From: Goleter apudmare HA4340-LM2
GTDB taxonomy: Bacteria; Cyanobacteriota; Cyanobacteriia; Cyanobacteriales; Nostocaceae
Direction of reading: 5' to 3'
Length of the DNA: 64,000 nucleotides
Assembly: GCA_019359495.1 (NCBI GenBank)
Contig: JAHHHF010000073.1
Span: 62,001 to 126,000 of the forward strand
Below the pieces are notes generated by a model. The model did no database searches, had not been told where the DNA came from, and worked only from the letters and a program-made list of their open reading frames with translations. A program made the position numbers and the translations under genes. Positions 51,049 to 60,413 of this stretch are shown here, in pieces (the stretch's first letter is position 1; each line of letters starts with the position of its first letter).

Positions 51049-53934
51049 ATGGCAAGACCGAGTTATGGCCCAGAAGCAAAAAAGCGATCACGGCGCTTGT
51101 TAGAGGCGTTGTTAATTTATGCTAACGACGAAATCGACTGTCGGGATGAATCAGTTTTAGACGCCCTGCGTCCCCAAATCCAAACTCGTTGGCAATCAGA
51201 AAAGCGCTTGGTTGTCAGAACGAAGGTGCGATTTTTGCAGGTGTTGACAACTTTGGAGGAGGGTAAAACTCAATTAACCATTGAGCAAATCAAGGAAGCT
51301 TTGAAACGGTTTGCCGATTTTTTGCAAATCCTGGAAGATAATCGCCCATCTCGTGGCGGTTCGGAAACTTGGCATTTCACCCTCAATCTCTGGCATCATC
51401 GCCAAAATATAACCGCCAACTTGCAGCAATTTGACCTGGAATGGGAACAACGCCGCCCCGAAAAATCTCAACAAGTAACCAAAGCAACAGCAGAAAAAGC
51501 AGAGATATTCACTCATCTACTCCCCGACTGGCAAGAAATTTGCCGCGCCAATTTAGCAGCGCAAAATCACAGCCGACTCACCACTAATCCCCTCACCAGT
51601 GCTGATGGTATAACTTTTGAACTCAATCAGGTTTATGTCCCCTTGGGATTGGTGGAACGCAAACAGCGTCAGCGTTATCGTGGTGATGTGTCTCCGCAAG
51701 AAGGTTCTAGATTATACGAACCAGAAGACGCAGAATTTACTCAAACTTTTGACCACAAGCAATTTTTTCAACAAGTGCTGCACTGCAAACAAAGCCGTCG
51801 CATCGCCATTGTGGGAGAACCGGGTGCAGGCAAAACTACCTTGCTGCAAAGGATTGCTGCTTGGGTACTGGATAACACCGAAGATTTGGCGATTTGGGTT
51901 TCCCTGGCAGACTTGCAAGGTAAAACCTTAGAACAGTACCTAATTCAAGATTGGCTACCCTCTGCTACTCGCAAGCTACGCGTTCCCCCAGAAATCGCCG
52001 AGGCATTTTGCGAACAATTTAACCAGGGACGGGTGTGGTTACTGTTAGATGCAGTGGATGAAATGGCGATCGCCTCTAGTCAAGCCCTAGCTAAAATTGC
52101 CAGTTTCCTTACGGGCTGGGTAGCAGATGCTACAGTGATCCTGACCTGTCGGCTGAATATATGGGATGCGGGTAAGAATGCTTTAGAATCATTCGACACC
52201 TATCGCAACCTTAATTTTACTGATTCTACTAACCAAGTCGGTCAATTCATCCACAGATGGTTTCAAGACAACCCCCATTTAGGAGAAAGTTTACAGATAG
52301 AGTTAAAGCAACCAGAACGGCGACGGCTTCAAGATGCAGTCAAAAATCCCCTCCGGTTGGCACTGTTGTGTCGTATCTGGGGTTTGGGGCGGGGAGAATT
52401 TCCTCACACCAAAGCAATGTTGTATGAACAGTTTGTGGAAACAATTTATGAATGGAAGCAGGATCGTTTTCCCACGACTTCCGCCCAGCAAAAGGAGTTA
52501 AATCAAGCGCTGGGAGAATTAGCACTGTTGGCGATCGCCCAAGAAAAAACCAAGTTTCGTCTACGACATCGTTTTGTGTGTCAGGTTTTGGGCAATCCTG
52601 ATGATGGGTTATTTCAATTGGTATTACAGTTAGGTTGGCTCAACCAGGTGGGTATCTCTGAAACTCAAGGAGAAAAAGTTTATGCCTTTTACCATCCCAC
52701 TTTTCAAGAATACTTTGCTGCCCGAGCTCTCACTGACTGGCACTTCTTTCTCAATCACATTCTAGAATATGGGAATTCTCCACCCCCAGCCGCTAGCTAC
52801 CGCATTTTTGAGTCACAATGGCGAGAAGTAATTCTATTGTGGTTGGGTAGAGATGATATACCGCAGGTAGACAAGGAAGAATTCATCCAAGCATTAATCG
52901 AGTTTGACGATCGCTGCGGCGGATACTATCGCTATCAAGCCTATTTTTTAGCAGCACAGGGAATAGCTGAATTTGCAGATTGTCCCAACGCTGATCATAT
53001 CGTGCAGCAATTGATAGAGTGGCGTTTCGGCTATTTCCACGCCAAAAAACAAAAGTGGTGCAGATATCCAGCGCCAATTATTGAAGGGGCGCGGGTAGCA
53101 TTATTAAAAACCGATCGCTCAAAAGCGATCGCCGCATTAGAAGAATTTGTGCAATCTAGCCAAAACCTCTTCAATTGTTGGAATGCAGCTTACAGCTTGG
53201 GTAAAGTCTTTGATCCAGGTAACAAAATTGCGATCACTGCTTTAGAACAACTCACTACCACAGTCCGTCATGAATCAATCCGTTGGCAAGCAGCGTACCA
53301 TCTGGGAAGGGTTGATGCTGCCAACCCCACAGCAATTACAGCCTTAGTACAAATTATTGCCACTACCAAGCATGAATCAACCCGTCGCAAAGCCGCTTAC
53401 AGTTTAGGTAAAATTGACGGCGGTAATGCGATCGCTCTTTCCACACTAGAACAAATCGCTGCCTCTGCCACCGATCCATCCCAACGCCGACAAGCCGCAG
53501 CCAACCTCAAAACACTTCATTTTCCCGAACCCTGTGCGGTAAGTAAATCTCTCCCTTCTCCCTCTCCGAGTTCTCCTGCTCCCCTCCTCTCCTCCCTCAT
53601 TCACGGTATCCACTCATGTGAAAATGAAGAAACTCGCAGACGCCGAGCTTATAAATTGGCACAACTTGATCCAGGCAATTCTTTAGCCTTCAGTACCTTA
53701 CTACAACTTCTCAAGTCAACCAATAGTCAATCTGTCCGCAAACATACCACAGAGAACCTCAAAGAAATTATCCTCAATGAACAAATGCCAGCATTGATTG
53801 CAGCTTTAAAAGATGACTTTGATCATGGCATTTGTGAATCTGAGTCAGAACAGTTGTATGAGTACTATAAACTCATCTGGCACTGTGCAGAAACTATGGA
53901 GTATGTGGAATTTTATCAAATTTGGCATCATTGA
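51049..53934 (+). CDS. NACHT-domain NTPase with C-terminal HEAT repeats
   Basis: The product has 961 residues from the ATG at 51049; a TTG at 51025 would add eight. The N-terminal ~150 residues (MARPSYGPEAKKRSRRLLEA) form a helical domain of unknown type. The NACHT ATPase follows: Walker A GEPGAGKTTLLQ at about residue 265, Walker B VWLLLDAVDEMA at about 345, then a winged-helix part (FCEQFNQGR and RRLQDAVKNPLRLALL). From about residue 640 to 890 there are HEAT-like repeats (AAYSLGKV, AAYHLGRV, AAYSLGKI). This is a NLR-like architecture, in the family of bacterial NACHT proteins that includes phage defence genes. It lies next to the Ro60-like operon, divergent from the 122-residue gene. Confidence 0.88.
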   Translation: MARPSYGPEAKKRSRRLLEALLIYANDEIDCRDESVLDALRPQIQTRWQSEKRLVVRTKVRFLQVLTTLEEGKTQLTIEQIKEALKRFADFLQILEDNRPSRGGSETWHFTLNLWHHRQNITANLQQFDLEWEQRRPEKSQQVTKATAEKAEIFTHLLPDWQEICRANLAAQNHSRLTTNPLTSADGITFELNQVYVPLGLVERKQRQRYRGDVSPQEGSRLYEPEDAEFTQTFDHKQFFQQVLHCKQSRRIAIVGEPGAGKTTLLQRIAAWVLDNTEDLAIWVSLADLQGKTLEQYLIQDWLPSATRKLRVPPEIAEAFCEQFNQGRVWLLLDAVDEMAIASSQALAKIASFLTGWVADATVILTCRLNIWDAGKNALESFDTYRNLNFTDSTNQVGQFIHRWFQDNPHLGESLQIELKQPERRRLQDAVKNPLRLALLCRIWGLGRGEFPHTKAMLYEQFVETIYEWKQDRFPTTSAQQKELNQALGELALLAIAQEKTKFRLRHRFVCQVLGNPDDGLFQLVLQLGWLNQVGISETQGEKVYAFYHPTFQEYFAARALTDWHFFLNHILEYGNSPPPAASYRIFESQWREVILLWLGRDDIPQVDKEEFIQALIEFDDRCGGYYRYQAYFLAAQGIAEFADCPNADHIVQQLIEWRFGYFHAKKQKWCRYPAPIIEGARVALLKTDRSKAIAALEEFVQSSQNLFNCWNAAYSLGKVFDPGNKIAITALEQLTTTVRHESIRWQAAYHLGRVDAANPTAITALVQIIATTKHESTRRKAAYSLGKIDGGNAIALSTLEQIAASATDPSQRRQAAANLKTLHFPEPCAVSKSLPSPSPSSPAPLLSSLIHGIHSCENEETRRRRAYKLAQLDPGNSLAFSTLLQLLKSTNSQSVRKHTTENLKEIILNEQMPALIAALKDDFDHGICESESEQLYEYYKLIWHCAETMEYVEFYQIWHH

Positions 53935-54087
53935 TCATCAGTTAGGACTTACGCAAGTGTCATATTTTTTCCTGTGCCAGTTGCGTCAGCCCTGTTCAAT
54001 AAATATACGGCTTTACTTCCTCGTTTAATCGGAGCTAATCGATGGAGTGAGCGATCGCTTTTATTCACTAATTCACAGCAACTATAT

Positions 54088-54432
54088 TCAGTCTTCATCC
54101 ATTTCCTCTGTAGCCAACACCTCTATCAATGGCTTCAGATCCAGATACATTGTGCGATATGGATTAATAGGTGGTAGAGGCTTAGTAGGATCAGCAAGCT
54201 CAAATCCTAACTTAACGTAGAAGCTAGATGCATCATAAGTTGGCTCAACATCTGCATCGTAGAGCGAATCTACTGTAATGAATCTTACACCAACAACAGG
54301 CACTACTTCCGTAATTACATAATCAATTGCCCATTCCAGCAACCGCACTCCCAGCCCTTTTGTGCGTCGATCAACCGCGAGTAGCCCAATAAAGTCCCTC
54401 GCTGCGGGGTATGTGGGTTTCGACTCCGCTCA
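54088..54432 (-). pseudogene. GNAT acetyltransferase, 5' end cut by a palindromic repeat
   Basis: The frame encodes the C-terminal half of a GNAT acetyltransferase: IGLLAVDRRTKGLGVRLLEW (acetyl-CoA loop), then VGVRFITVDSLYDADVEPTY, DASSFYVKLGFELADP and PYRTMYLDLKPLIE. This matches the type found in GNAT/RHH (TacA-TacT-like) toxin-antitoxin pairs. Upstream the frame passes into a palindromic repeat at 54393-54477 and meets a stop. The first half of the enzyme and any antitoxin gene are missing. GTG at 54348 could only give a fragment of 86 residues. Confidence 0.7.
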
Positions 54433-54477
54433 ACCCACGAGCGATCGAGGGCTGAGCGGAGTCGAAGCCCAGTACTT
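54393..54477. repeat. Palindromic dispersed repeat disrupting the GNAT gene
   Basis: TTTCGACTCCGCTCAACCC at the left and GGGCTGAGCGGAGTCGAAG at the right form a stem of about 15 pairs, with the HIP1-like GAGCGATCGAGG between them. The flanks AAAGT and ACTTT are inverted relative to each other. Confidence 0.65.
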
Positions 54478-54544
54478 TATGAGATTGGCGATAATTATCA
54501 GGAAGCAGAAACCTTCAGAGCAATAGCATAATTATCTAGAACAA

Positions 54545-55306
54545 TTAATTATCTTTATGACTATTGAGTTTTACCTTGTATAGTTTTTTCCGGTAAATCA
54601 GGTAACTGCCTACAAGTAAAGAACCGATAATAGATGTAGGTTCAGGAACATCTTTTGATGGGACTCCAGATTGAGGCGGGGAAGTATTAATTCTGGCGTA
54701 AAAAGCTGCTGAAATTTCATCTCCTTCTAGGACAGTAAGTTTATTCTGGTTATCTTGTCCCAAGCCTCCAAGTTCTAATGTATAAGTATTACCAGCTATG
54801 GTAAAACTAGGTTCAGCTAAAAAATTAGCCCATTCAACATAATCTGCATTGCGAGGATCTTTGAGATCAATGTTGGAATCGTTAAGTGTATTTTCTAGCT
54901 GAAAGGATATGGGAAAAACTTTGCTGAACGGAACTTGATCATCAAAGTACAGATCCAAATTCAACGTCACCTTGTCTACACCTGTATCCGCGTAGACAGT
55001 ACCATTGCGGTACGTGAGATTACCTATTTCAAACCAAGAACCAATGTCTGCTAAAAATGAATTTCCTGTAAAGACTAGCTGATTATCAGGTGTCCCCGGT
55101 ACAGGTTCGCCCCAGGTGAAGGAGTTAGTACCCACACCCGTGTTTACTAATTGCACATCGCTATTTTCTACAGTTGGATTTACCCATCTACCACTGGATT
55201 TACCGGAAACAGTAGCAGCCTGAGCTTGACTTAAAAAGCCAAATGCTGTAAGGGTAATAATTGAACAACTAGATAGAGTAGTAGCAAAAACCGAACTTAG
55301 TTTCAT
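54545..55306 (-). CDS. PEP-CTERM protein with choice-of-anchor-type domain
   Basis: The product has 253 residues. Signal peptide to about residue 30 (FGFLSQAQAATVSG). The central part is a beta-rich domain with GRWVNPTVENSDVQLV and NSFTWGEP, the pattern of choice-of-anchor K. The C-terminus VPEPTSIIGSLLVGSYLIYR ends with basic residues, an exact PEP-CTERM sorting signal. The protein should be exported, processed by exosortase and held at or released from the cell surface. The ligand is unknown. Confidence 0.85.
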   Translation of the reverse strand: MKLSSVFATTLSSCSIITLTAFGFLSQAQAATVSGKSSGRWVNPTVENSDVQLVNTGVGTNSFTWGEPVPGTPDNQLVFTGNSFLADIGSWFEIGNLTYRNGTVYADTGVDKVTLNLDLYFDDQVPFSKVFPISFQLENTLNDSNIDLKDPRNADYVEWANFLAEPSFTIAGNTYTLELGGLGQDNQNKLTVLEGDEISAAFYARINTSPPQSGVPSKDVPEPTSIIGSLLVGSYLIYRKKLYKVKLNSHKDN

Positions 55307-55538
55307 AGTTAGGCTGTAGTTCCTATCCAGGAGTTTTTGAAATTGTGCAGCTTAATCAAGCTAGAAAATATACAGATGAATTGACAAGAATTTATTGTAA
55401 AATTCATCAAATCTTTAATATAATTGTGGGTTTCTTTGTGAATACTTTATACAAGTAAAAGTCAGGGTAAGGCAATGAGCAAGGTAGAACAATTGCCCCT
55501 TGCCCTTTTTGCCTCTTACTGGAAAATGAAGCGCAACA

Positions 55539-56258
55539 CTACGCCACTAATCCGCTTCGTAAAGCATGAACTGCGATCTGAGTGCGATCGCTAACACACA
55601 ATTTATTGAGAATATTCCGGACGTGAGTTTTAACAGTGCCTACAGAAATGTAGAGTTTTTCAGCGATCGCGGCATTACTGCATCCTTCCACAATCAACTT
55701 GAGTACATCTAATTCTCGTGCCGTCAGGGGATAGTTTTCGACAATCTGGCTATATTCTGCTGATAAACCTTGGATAGCAACTGTCTCTGGTTTGGCTTCA
55801 ATTGCCGCTTTTTGGGTCTGCTGCAACACAATCCGCGCGATCGCTGGGTCAATCCAGGAATTGCCACTGTAAGTGCTTTGCAGCGCATCTACTAATTTCT
55901 CAATGCCAGCATCCTTCATGCAGTAAGAATCGGCTCCAGCCGCGAAGGCCGCCAGCACAGTATCCTCACTATCTTGCATGGTCATAATCAAAATTTTGGT
56001 TTCAGGAGTTTCTGGATCTTCTGGTTCTCCTGCTAGGGAATTTTTGAAGTTTTGGGTCAACTCAATTCCATTCATGTCTGGCAGACCCACGTCTACAATT
56101 GCAATATCTGGTCGAGTTGACTTGAGTAGTTTCAGTCCAGAGGAGGCATCTCTAGCATCACCGATAACTTCAAATTCATCCAATTTCTGCAAAGCAGCTC
56201 TTATCCCAACTCGTGTAAGGTCGTGGTCTTCAATTAAAACTACACGGATTGTATTCAT
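55539..56258 (-). CDS. LuxR/NarL-type response regulator
   Basis: The product has 239 residues from the ATG at 56258; a TTG at 56264 would add two and GAGG sits before the ATG. The receiver has Asp residues IEDHD and VDVGLPDMNG (phosphorylation Asp in DVGLPD), Thr in LIMTMQD and Lys in MKDAGIEK. The HTH has LTARELDVLKLIVEGCSN, then YISVGTVKTHVRNILNKL. It is a DNA-binding regulator activated by phosphorylation; no histidine kinase lies next to it, so the partner is elsewhere. This is an orphan of a group often involved in light, redox or nutrient responses in cyanobacteria. Confidence 0.92.
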   Translation of the reverse strand: MNTIRVVLIEDHDLTRVGIRAALQKLDEFEVIGDARDASSGLKLLKSTRPDIAIVDVGLPDMNGIELTQNFKNSLAGEPEDPETPETKILIMTMQDSEDTVLAAFAAGADSYCMKDAGIEKLVDALQSTYSGNSWIDPAIARIVLQQTQKAAIEAKPETVAIQGLSAEYSQIVENYPLTARELDVLKLIVEGCSNAAIAEKLYISVGTVKTHVRNILNKLCVSDRTQIAVHALRSGLVA

Positions 56259-56604
56259 TGCCAAGCCTCATGTTTTTGCCAAAATTACAGAGAATAAGTA
56301 ATTCTCCAACTCAGGAATTATAAGGTTATCTGCCAACCTATTCCTATTCATCCATAGGTGTATCTATGCCAGTTATAACTATCCCTCTAAGTAAGTAGGC
56401 GGGAATAAACAGAACTAAGTTACGAAACGTAAATACACCTCAAACCCTTACCAATGACAAAGGACAAATGACGACCCCCACTAGTTAGCTTTATTTGCAC
56501 CTACCTACTTATAGTCAGAGTACCGACTACAACTAGCGATTTTTGTGATCATAATTGTCGGCGAATGTGTAGAGTGAAAAGTGCAAGATGTTTGGCAGGT
56601 GGCT
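56259..56604. other. Divergent spacer with a family 1 repeat
   Basis: Between the divergent response regulator and Lin0512 genes, with the repeat at 56392-56511. Nothing else stands out. Confidence 0.4.
56392..56511. repeat. Family 1 repeat, copy 5, diverged
   Basis: TAAGTAGGCGGGAATAAACA at the left and GCACCTACCTACTTAT at the right. Internally it shares only short stretches with the other copies. Confidence 0.6.
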
Positions 56605-56970
56605 ATGGTGCGTAAACGCTTGATTATCGAGATGGGGATGGGAATCGATCAGCACGGACAGGAACCCACCGTTGCAGCAGCCAGGGCGGTACGTAATGCG
56701 ATCGCTCACAATGCTTTACCTGGTGTTTGGGAAGTAGCAGGATTGAGTGACCCCAATGACATGATTGTAGAAGTCCAAGTAGCAGTACCTTACCCAGAGC
56801 AAGTACAAGCAGAAGAAGTACTAGCTGTTTTACCTTTTGGTCGCAAAACTCTAACTGTAGAATCTGGGGGTATGGTAATACAAGGGCGCGCAATTCCCTC
56901 TCTCAACGATAAAAATGACGAAATGTTGATAGCTGTGGCTGCGGTTACTGTTTTGATTGAAACTGATTAA
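56605..56970 (+). CDS. Lin0512 family protein
   Basis: The product has 121 residues from the ATG at 56605 (MVRKRLIIEMGMGIDQHGQE), the usual start; the GTG at 56581 would add eight. AGGTGG lies before it. The pattern EPTVAAARAVRNAIAHNALP, GVWEVAGLSDPNDM and AVLPFGRKTLTVESGGM is the Lin0512 family, small soluble proteins of unknown function. The gene is followed by a small conserved gene in the same direction. Confidence 0.88.
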   Translation: MVRKRLIIEMGMGIDQHGQEPTVAAARAVRNAIAHNALPGVWEVAGLSDPNDMIVEVQVAVPYPEQVQAEEVLAVLPFGRKTLTVESGGMVIQGRAIPSLNDKNDEMLIAVAAVTVLIETD

Positions 56971-57095
56971 TGCGAGATCAATGCAGATGCTCAATTGCCC
57001 TCTTAACATCGTCTGTGCGCTAAACTAAGAGTATTGGGATCAAAATCTCTGGCAGTAAGTTCAGTTAATGATCAATCTTCACCACTCCAGTGACA

Positions 57096-57434
57096 ATGTC
57101 TCAAGAGCATAACGAATCATCTTCAATTCAGCAAATCACCAGACTCCAACCAAAACACTTTGCCGATTTAGTCAGAGCGGCACAATTGATTTTCGACCCT
57201 TCAGCCGGACTTTCCGGAAGACAGTTAATAATTGACTGGCGGGACTTTGGCATACCCCTTGATGTGGCAGAAAATCTCAAATCACTTGGTGAGGAGTATC
57301 AATATGCATCTCCCCACATATCGGTTGATCTCGTTTGGAGTCGCTTGACGCCAGAAACTCGTATTTGGTTCGTAGGACATAAAGATGAGTTGTGGCGTCT
57401 GGAAGAAGCTTTCCCAGCCCTCGACGAAGACTAG
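57096..57434 (+). CDS. Conserved cyanobacterial hypothetical protein, 112 residues
   Basis: From the ATG at 57096 the product starts MSQEHNESSSIQQITRLQPK and has a compact core (LRAAQLIFDPSAGLSGRQ-like, LIIDWRDFGIPLDVAENLKS, LVWSRLTPETRIWFVGHKDE). It is soluble and acidic. Nothing in it indicates an enzyme. It lies 125 bases after the Lin0512 gene, possibly in one transcript. Confidence 0.7.
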   Translation: MSQEHNESSSIQQITRLQPKHFADLVRAAQLIFDPSAGLSGRQLIIDWRDFGIPLDVAENLKSLGEEYQYASPHISVDLVWSRLTPETRIWFVGHKDELWRLEEAFPALDED

Positions 57435-57788
57435 ATATAAGCTGTTGCGCGCCTAGATTCAATATTTTTGTGCTAGGGCTGTCCTTGCTTCAAGAGCGGA
57501 GCCGGAGACTCAGAAAGCTCCGGTCAAAGTCCAAGTTAGCTGTTGACCCTTGACAATCTATACGAAAGAAGTATGAAACTTGCGTAAGTCCTATTTTTTT
57601 TTGCTGGGGCGCAACTACCATTGTGCCTCTACTATTTGCGATAATTGAGAAAATAATACCAAATTAAAAATCGGTAAACTCATTGAAATACCCTAAGAAA
57701 ATAAATGCAGCAAAAACCCTCTTCAATTATATCTTAAATTCATAAAAAATATGTACAAAAACTTACTTAATTTAAAAAACACTCATCA
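57435..57788. other. Spacer before the AbrB-type gene
   Basis: It includes GCGGAGCCGGAGACTCAGAA with AAGCTCCGGTC (hairpin, about 57498-57524), a CTTGCGTAAGTCCTA sequence at 57570-57584 that recurs in other spacers (38812, 53943), and AT-rich DNA. No gene. Confidence 0.4.
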
Positions 57789-58976
57789 ATGAATCAAAGC
57801 TTAATTGTTTGTCCAAATGCAGAAAAATCAACTAATATAAATCCTGCCGTTTCTAGAAACCATCTGTTAATCAAGCAACTAATTGTGCTTGGCTGGGAAA
57901 TGCTTTTAGCATTACCTTTGGGTTTAGTTTTGGTAAAGTTGCATGTTGGTGGAATTGCCTGGATATTTGGGGGTATTGCCTCTGGTACAGTGATTTTGCA
58001 AGGGTGTCGAATTTTCTACAAATATTCTCCCAAACCAAACCGAGTTGCGAGAAAAGTAGGTATGGGGCTGGTAGGTTTAACTGTCGGTGCTGCCAGTTCC
58101 CAAGCTGATCTTGCCAGTGTTGCGTCTGGTGTACCCGTTTTTGTCTTGTTGACGTTTTTCTTACTGATGTGTGGTGGCTTGATTGGTTACGTTTACTCAC
58201 GTCTGAGTCAAACCAACCTTTTAACATCAATGCTAGCTACAGTTCCTGGCGGCGTGGGCGTCATGGCAGCCATAGCTGCTGATTATGACAGAAATGTTAC
58301 CTTGGTGGCTTTAGTTCAAGCCCTGCGTGTCACGACTGTAGTGGTGTTGATTCCTTTCATTGCGAGGTCATCAGTTGGTAACTACTGGAATTTTCCTACA
58401 CTCTCAGCCCAAAGTAATTTGTTGAGTTTTGATCCATCCCAACTCGGATTACTTTTATTAGTACTGCTATTTACCGGATTGGTAGTCTATCTCTCCATAT
58501 TGTGCAAAATTCCGGCTGGCGATTTTTTTGGGGCATTATTGATTGGGATTAGCATTAATCATTTACTCGACTGGCTACCCTTGATGGGGGATATGCACTT
58601 TAGTCCGCCGCCCTTAGTCAAATTAGTAGGTCAAATGCTTTTAGGCATTACCATTGGTGAATATTGGGGAGAAAAACCCACCTTTAACAAACGGACTGTA
58701 GTTTATGCTTTGATGTCTGTAACGATGACCATCTTTACAGGTGCGATCGCTGCTTTGCTGGCAATGCAATTAACCTCTTGGGATTGGTTGACTTGCCTTT
58801 TAGTCACAGCACCAGGAGGAGCAGCAGAAATGATCCTGGTTGCTTTATCACTGGATCATAATGTAGAAATAGTCACAACTGGTCATTTAATTCGATTGAT
58901 TGCGATTAATAGTTCTCTACCAATTTGGGTCTTTTTATTTCGCCGTCTTGATGGTCAACTTTCCCAGCATTGGTAA
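57789..58976 (+). CDS. AbrB-family membrane protein (Gneg_AbrB_dup)
   Basis: The product has 395 residues and about 10 membrane segments in two similar halves. Signature stretches are VGLTVGAASSQADLASV, ATVPGGVGVMAAIAADYDRN, LLGITIGEYWGEKP and VTAPGGAAEMILVALSLDHN. The two PGG(V/A) motifs mark the duplicated AbrB membrane domain. These proteins are annotated as AbrB family transcriptional regulators or ammonia-monooxygenase-like but are integral membrane proteins; transport is the likely role. The solute is not known. It is not the DNA-binding cyAbrB. Confidence 0.88.
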   Translation: MNQSLIVCPNAEKSTNINPAVSRNHLLIKQLIVLGWEMLLALPLGLVLVKLHVGGIAWIFGGIASGTVILQGCRIFYKYSPKPNRVARKVGMGLVGLTVGAASSQADLASVASGVPVFVLLTFFLLMCGGLIGYVYSRLSQTNLLTSMLATVPGGVGVMAAIAADYDRNVTLVALVQALRVTTVVVLIPFIARSSVGNYWNFPTLSAQSNLLSFDPSQLGLLLLVLLFTGLVVYLSILCKIPAGDFFGALLIGISINHLLDWLPLMGDMHFSPPPLVKLVGQMLLGITIGEYWGEKPTFNKRTVVYALMSVTMTIFTGAIAALLAMQLTSWDWLTCLLVTAPGGAAEMILVALSLDHNVEIVTTGHLIRLIAINSSLPIWVFLFRRLDGQLSQHW

Positions 58977-59058
58977 AGACGTAGCAGTTTTACGTCCCTC
59001 CCTATTTGCATCTATTTAGGTCTACGCTTTCTTTAGTCAGTTAATCAGGAGACACAAG

Positions 59059-59874
59059 ATGGTTGCCCAAATCCAAGAATTAGATGCTCAACAGTGGGTG
59101 AAAACTCGTTCTTCTCTCGATCCTCACCAATCCACCTTCCTGATTTGGACAGGTAAAATTTACACATTTATTCCTGGTGAGAAGCGAAAACTCCTATTTA
59201 AAATGGCGGGAGTTAGCATTAGTAGATGTCTACCTACAGAAAAGGGTAGCTGGGACTTTACCTCTAGAGAACTGACTTATTACCTCGACCCGCAGACAGA
59301 TGAGATTTTGCGGAAATGGGAAAATCCTTGGACAGGTGAAACTGTGCCGGTCATGCATGTGGCGAATAATCCGGTACAAGGTCATTTCCAAGGCAAATTT
59401 CCCGCACAAGTAGAAGCCGACAGCACAACCTTTGTTTTTGATATATTTCCTACCTATCCCAATCCGCTAGCAGAAGACCCAAAATTTGCCCAATATAGCC
59501 CATTTGCAATTTATCAGGCATCGGAGTTATTTAAACTAACTGTGCCCACCGCAGATTTATGGAACTCAGAACTGCTCTCGGTTTCGCAACTCAAGTTAAG
59601 TTGGGATCGGATTGGTCAGTGGCTACCGTGGATGAAAATGGGCGATCGCCCCGGTTATTTGATCTATAGTGCTTTTGGGAAAAAGGTGGATGGTTTGGCA
59701 CAGTTACCCCAATTGCTGCAAAATGAGATTAATACTCGCATTCCTCTATATAAAAACGCCCCAAGATCATTTCTCGATGGCGAAGATATGACTTCTTGGC
59801 TGTACTTTCAACAGCACTTTGATGCTTACTTAGCTGGTGAAACCTTCCCCATTCCAGCCTCAGATGAACAGTGA
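59059..59874 (+). CDS. DUF1838 family protein
   Basis: The product has 271 residues. The pattern VKTRSSLDPHQSTFLIWTGK, then DPQTDEILRKWENPWTGE and PFAIYQASELFKL, ILRKW and PGYLIYSAFGKK belongs to DUF1838, a family found in cyanobacteria and other bacteria. No signal peptide is present. Function unknown. AGGAGA precedes the ATG. The gene follows the AbrB-type gene by 82 bases in the same direction. Confidence 0.85.
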   Translation: MVAQIQELDAQQWVKTRSSLDPHQSTFLIWTGKIYTFIPGEKRKLLFKMAGVSISRCLPTEKGSWDFTSRELTYYLDPQTDEILRKWENPWTGETVPVMHVANNPVQGHFQGKFPAQVEADSTTFVFDIFPTYPNPLAEDPKFAQYSPFAIYQASELFKLTVPTADLWNSELLSVSQLKLSWDRIGQWLPWMKMGDRPGYLIYSAFGKKVDGLAQLPQLLQNEINTRIPLYKNAPRSFLDGEDMTSWLYFQQHFDAYLAGETFPIPASDEQ

Positions 59875-59903
59875 ATGGTTAGCTGATGATTGGCTAGAGA
59901 CAA

Positions 59904-60272
59904 TTAAAACTTCTGCATATTTTGACTGATGGGGTCAAAACCTCTAGAAAATCGCGTGCTGTCATCATAGTAAGCGCCACTCAGATTAGCACCATATAAC
60001 TTGGCATAGTTGAGTTTAGCTCCCCGCAGATTAGCTTCATTCAGCTTGACACCGCTTAAATTAGCTCTAGTTAAGTTTGCCTTGGCGAGGTTAGCTCGAC
60101 TTAAGTCTGCTCCCCAAAGTTTCGCTTGAGCGAGGTTAGCGCCGCTTAAGTCTGCTCCCCACAAATTGATTCCTGGTAAGTAAGCGTTAATTAGCCTGAC
60201 TCTACTTAAGTTGACTGCGGGAAAATGTCTCTCCCCAACGTTGTAAAGCTGCTTTAATTCATTAGCATCCAT
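59904..60272 (-). CDS. Pentapeptide repeat protein
   Basis: The product has 122 residues. After about 20 residues come 15 to 17 pentapeptide repeats of the A(D/N)Lxx type (GADLSGANLAQAKLWGADLS, RANLAKANLTRANL), which form a right-handed quadrilateral beta-helix. The tail has YDDSTRFSRGFDP, a motif common in cyanobacterial members. Pentapeptide proteins are soluble or lumenal in cyanobacteria; roles are mostly unknown. It is convergent with the DUF1838 gene. Confidence 0.88.
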   Translation of the reverse strand: MDANELKQLYNVGERHFPAVNLSRVRLINAYLPGINLWGADLSGANLAQAKLWGADLSRANLAKANLTRANLSGVKLNEANLRGAKLNYAKLYGANLSGAYYDDSTRFSRGFDPISQNMQKF

Positions 60273-60413
60273 GATTAGCTCACCTGATATAAAAATGGAG
60301 GATAGGAATTGGGGAATTAGTTATTCTTCCCCACTCTCCTATTCTCTATCTCTACTACTATGGTAAAGGTTAAAAGTTTTGTATTTTAGAATGCCTTGCT
60401 CCTGGATTCTTAG

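Noticed and set aside
50901-51125. 74-codon frame upstream of and overlapping the NACHT start
   Set aside because: It overlaps the NACHT gene out of frame, has no Shine-Dalgarno and no recognisable similarity, so it is probably chance.
57570-57584. CTTGCGTAAGTCCTA as a promoter element
   Set aside because: The same sequence recurs in unrelated spacers (38812, 53943), so it is more likely the end of a dispersed repeat.
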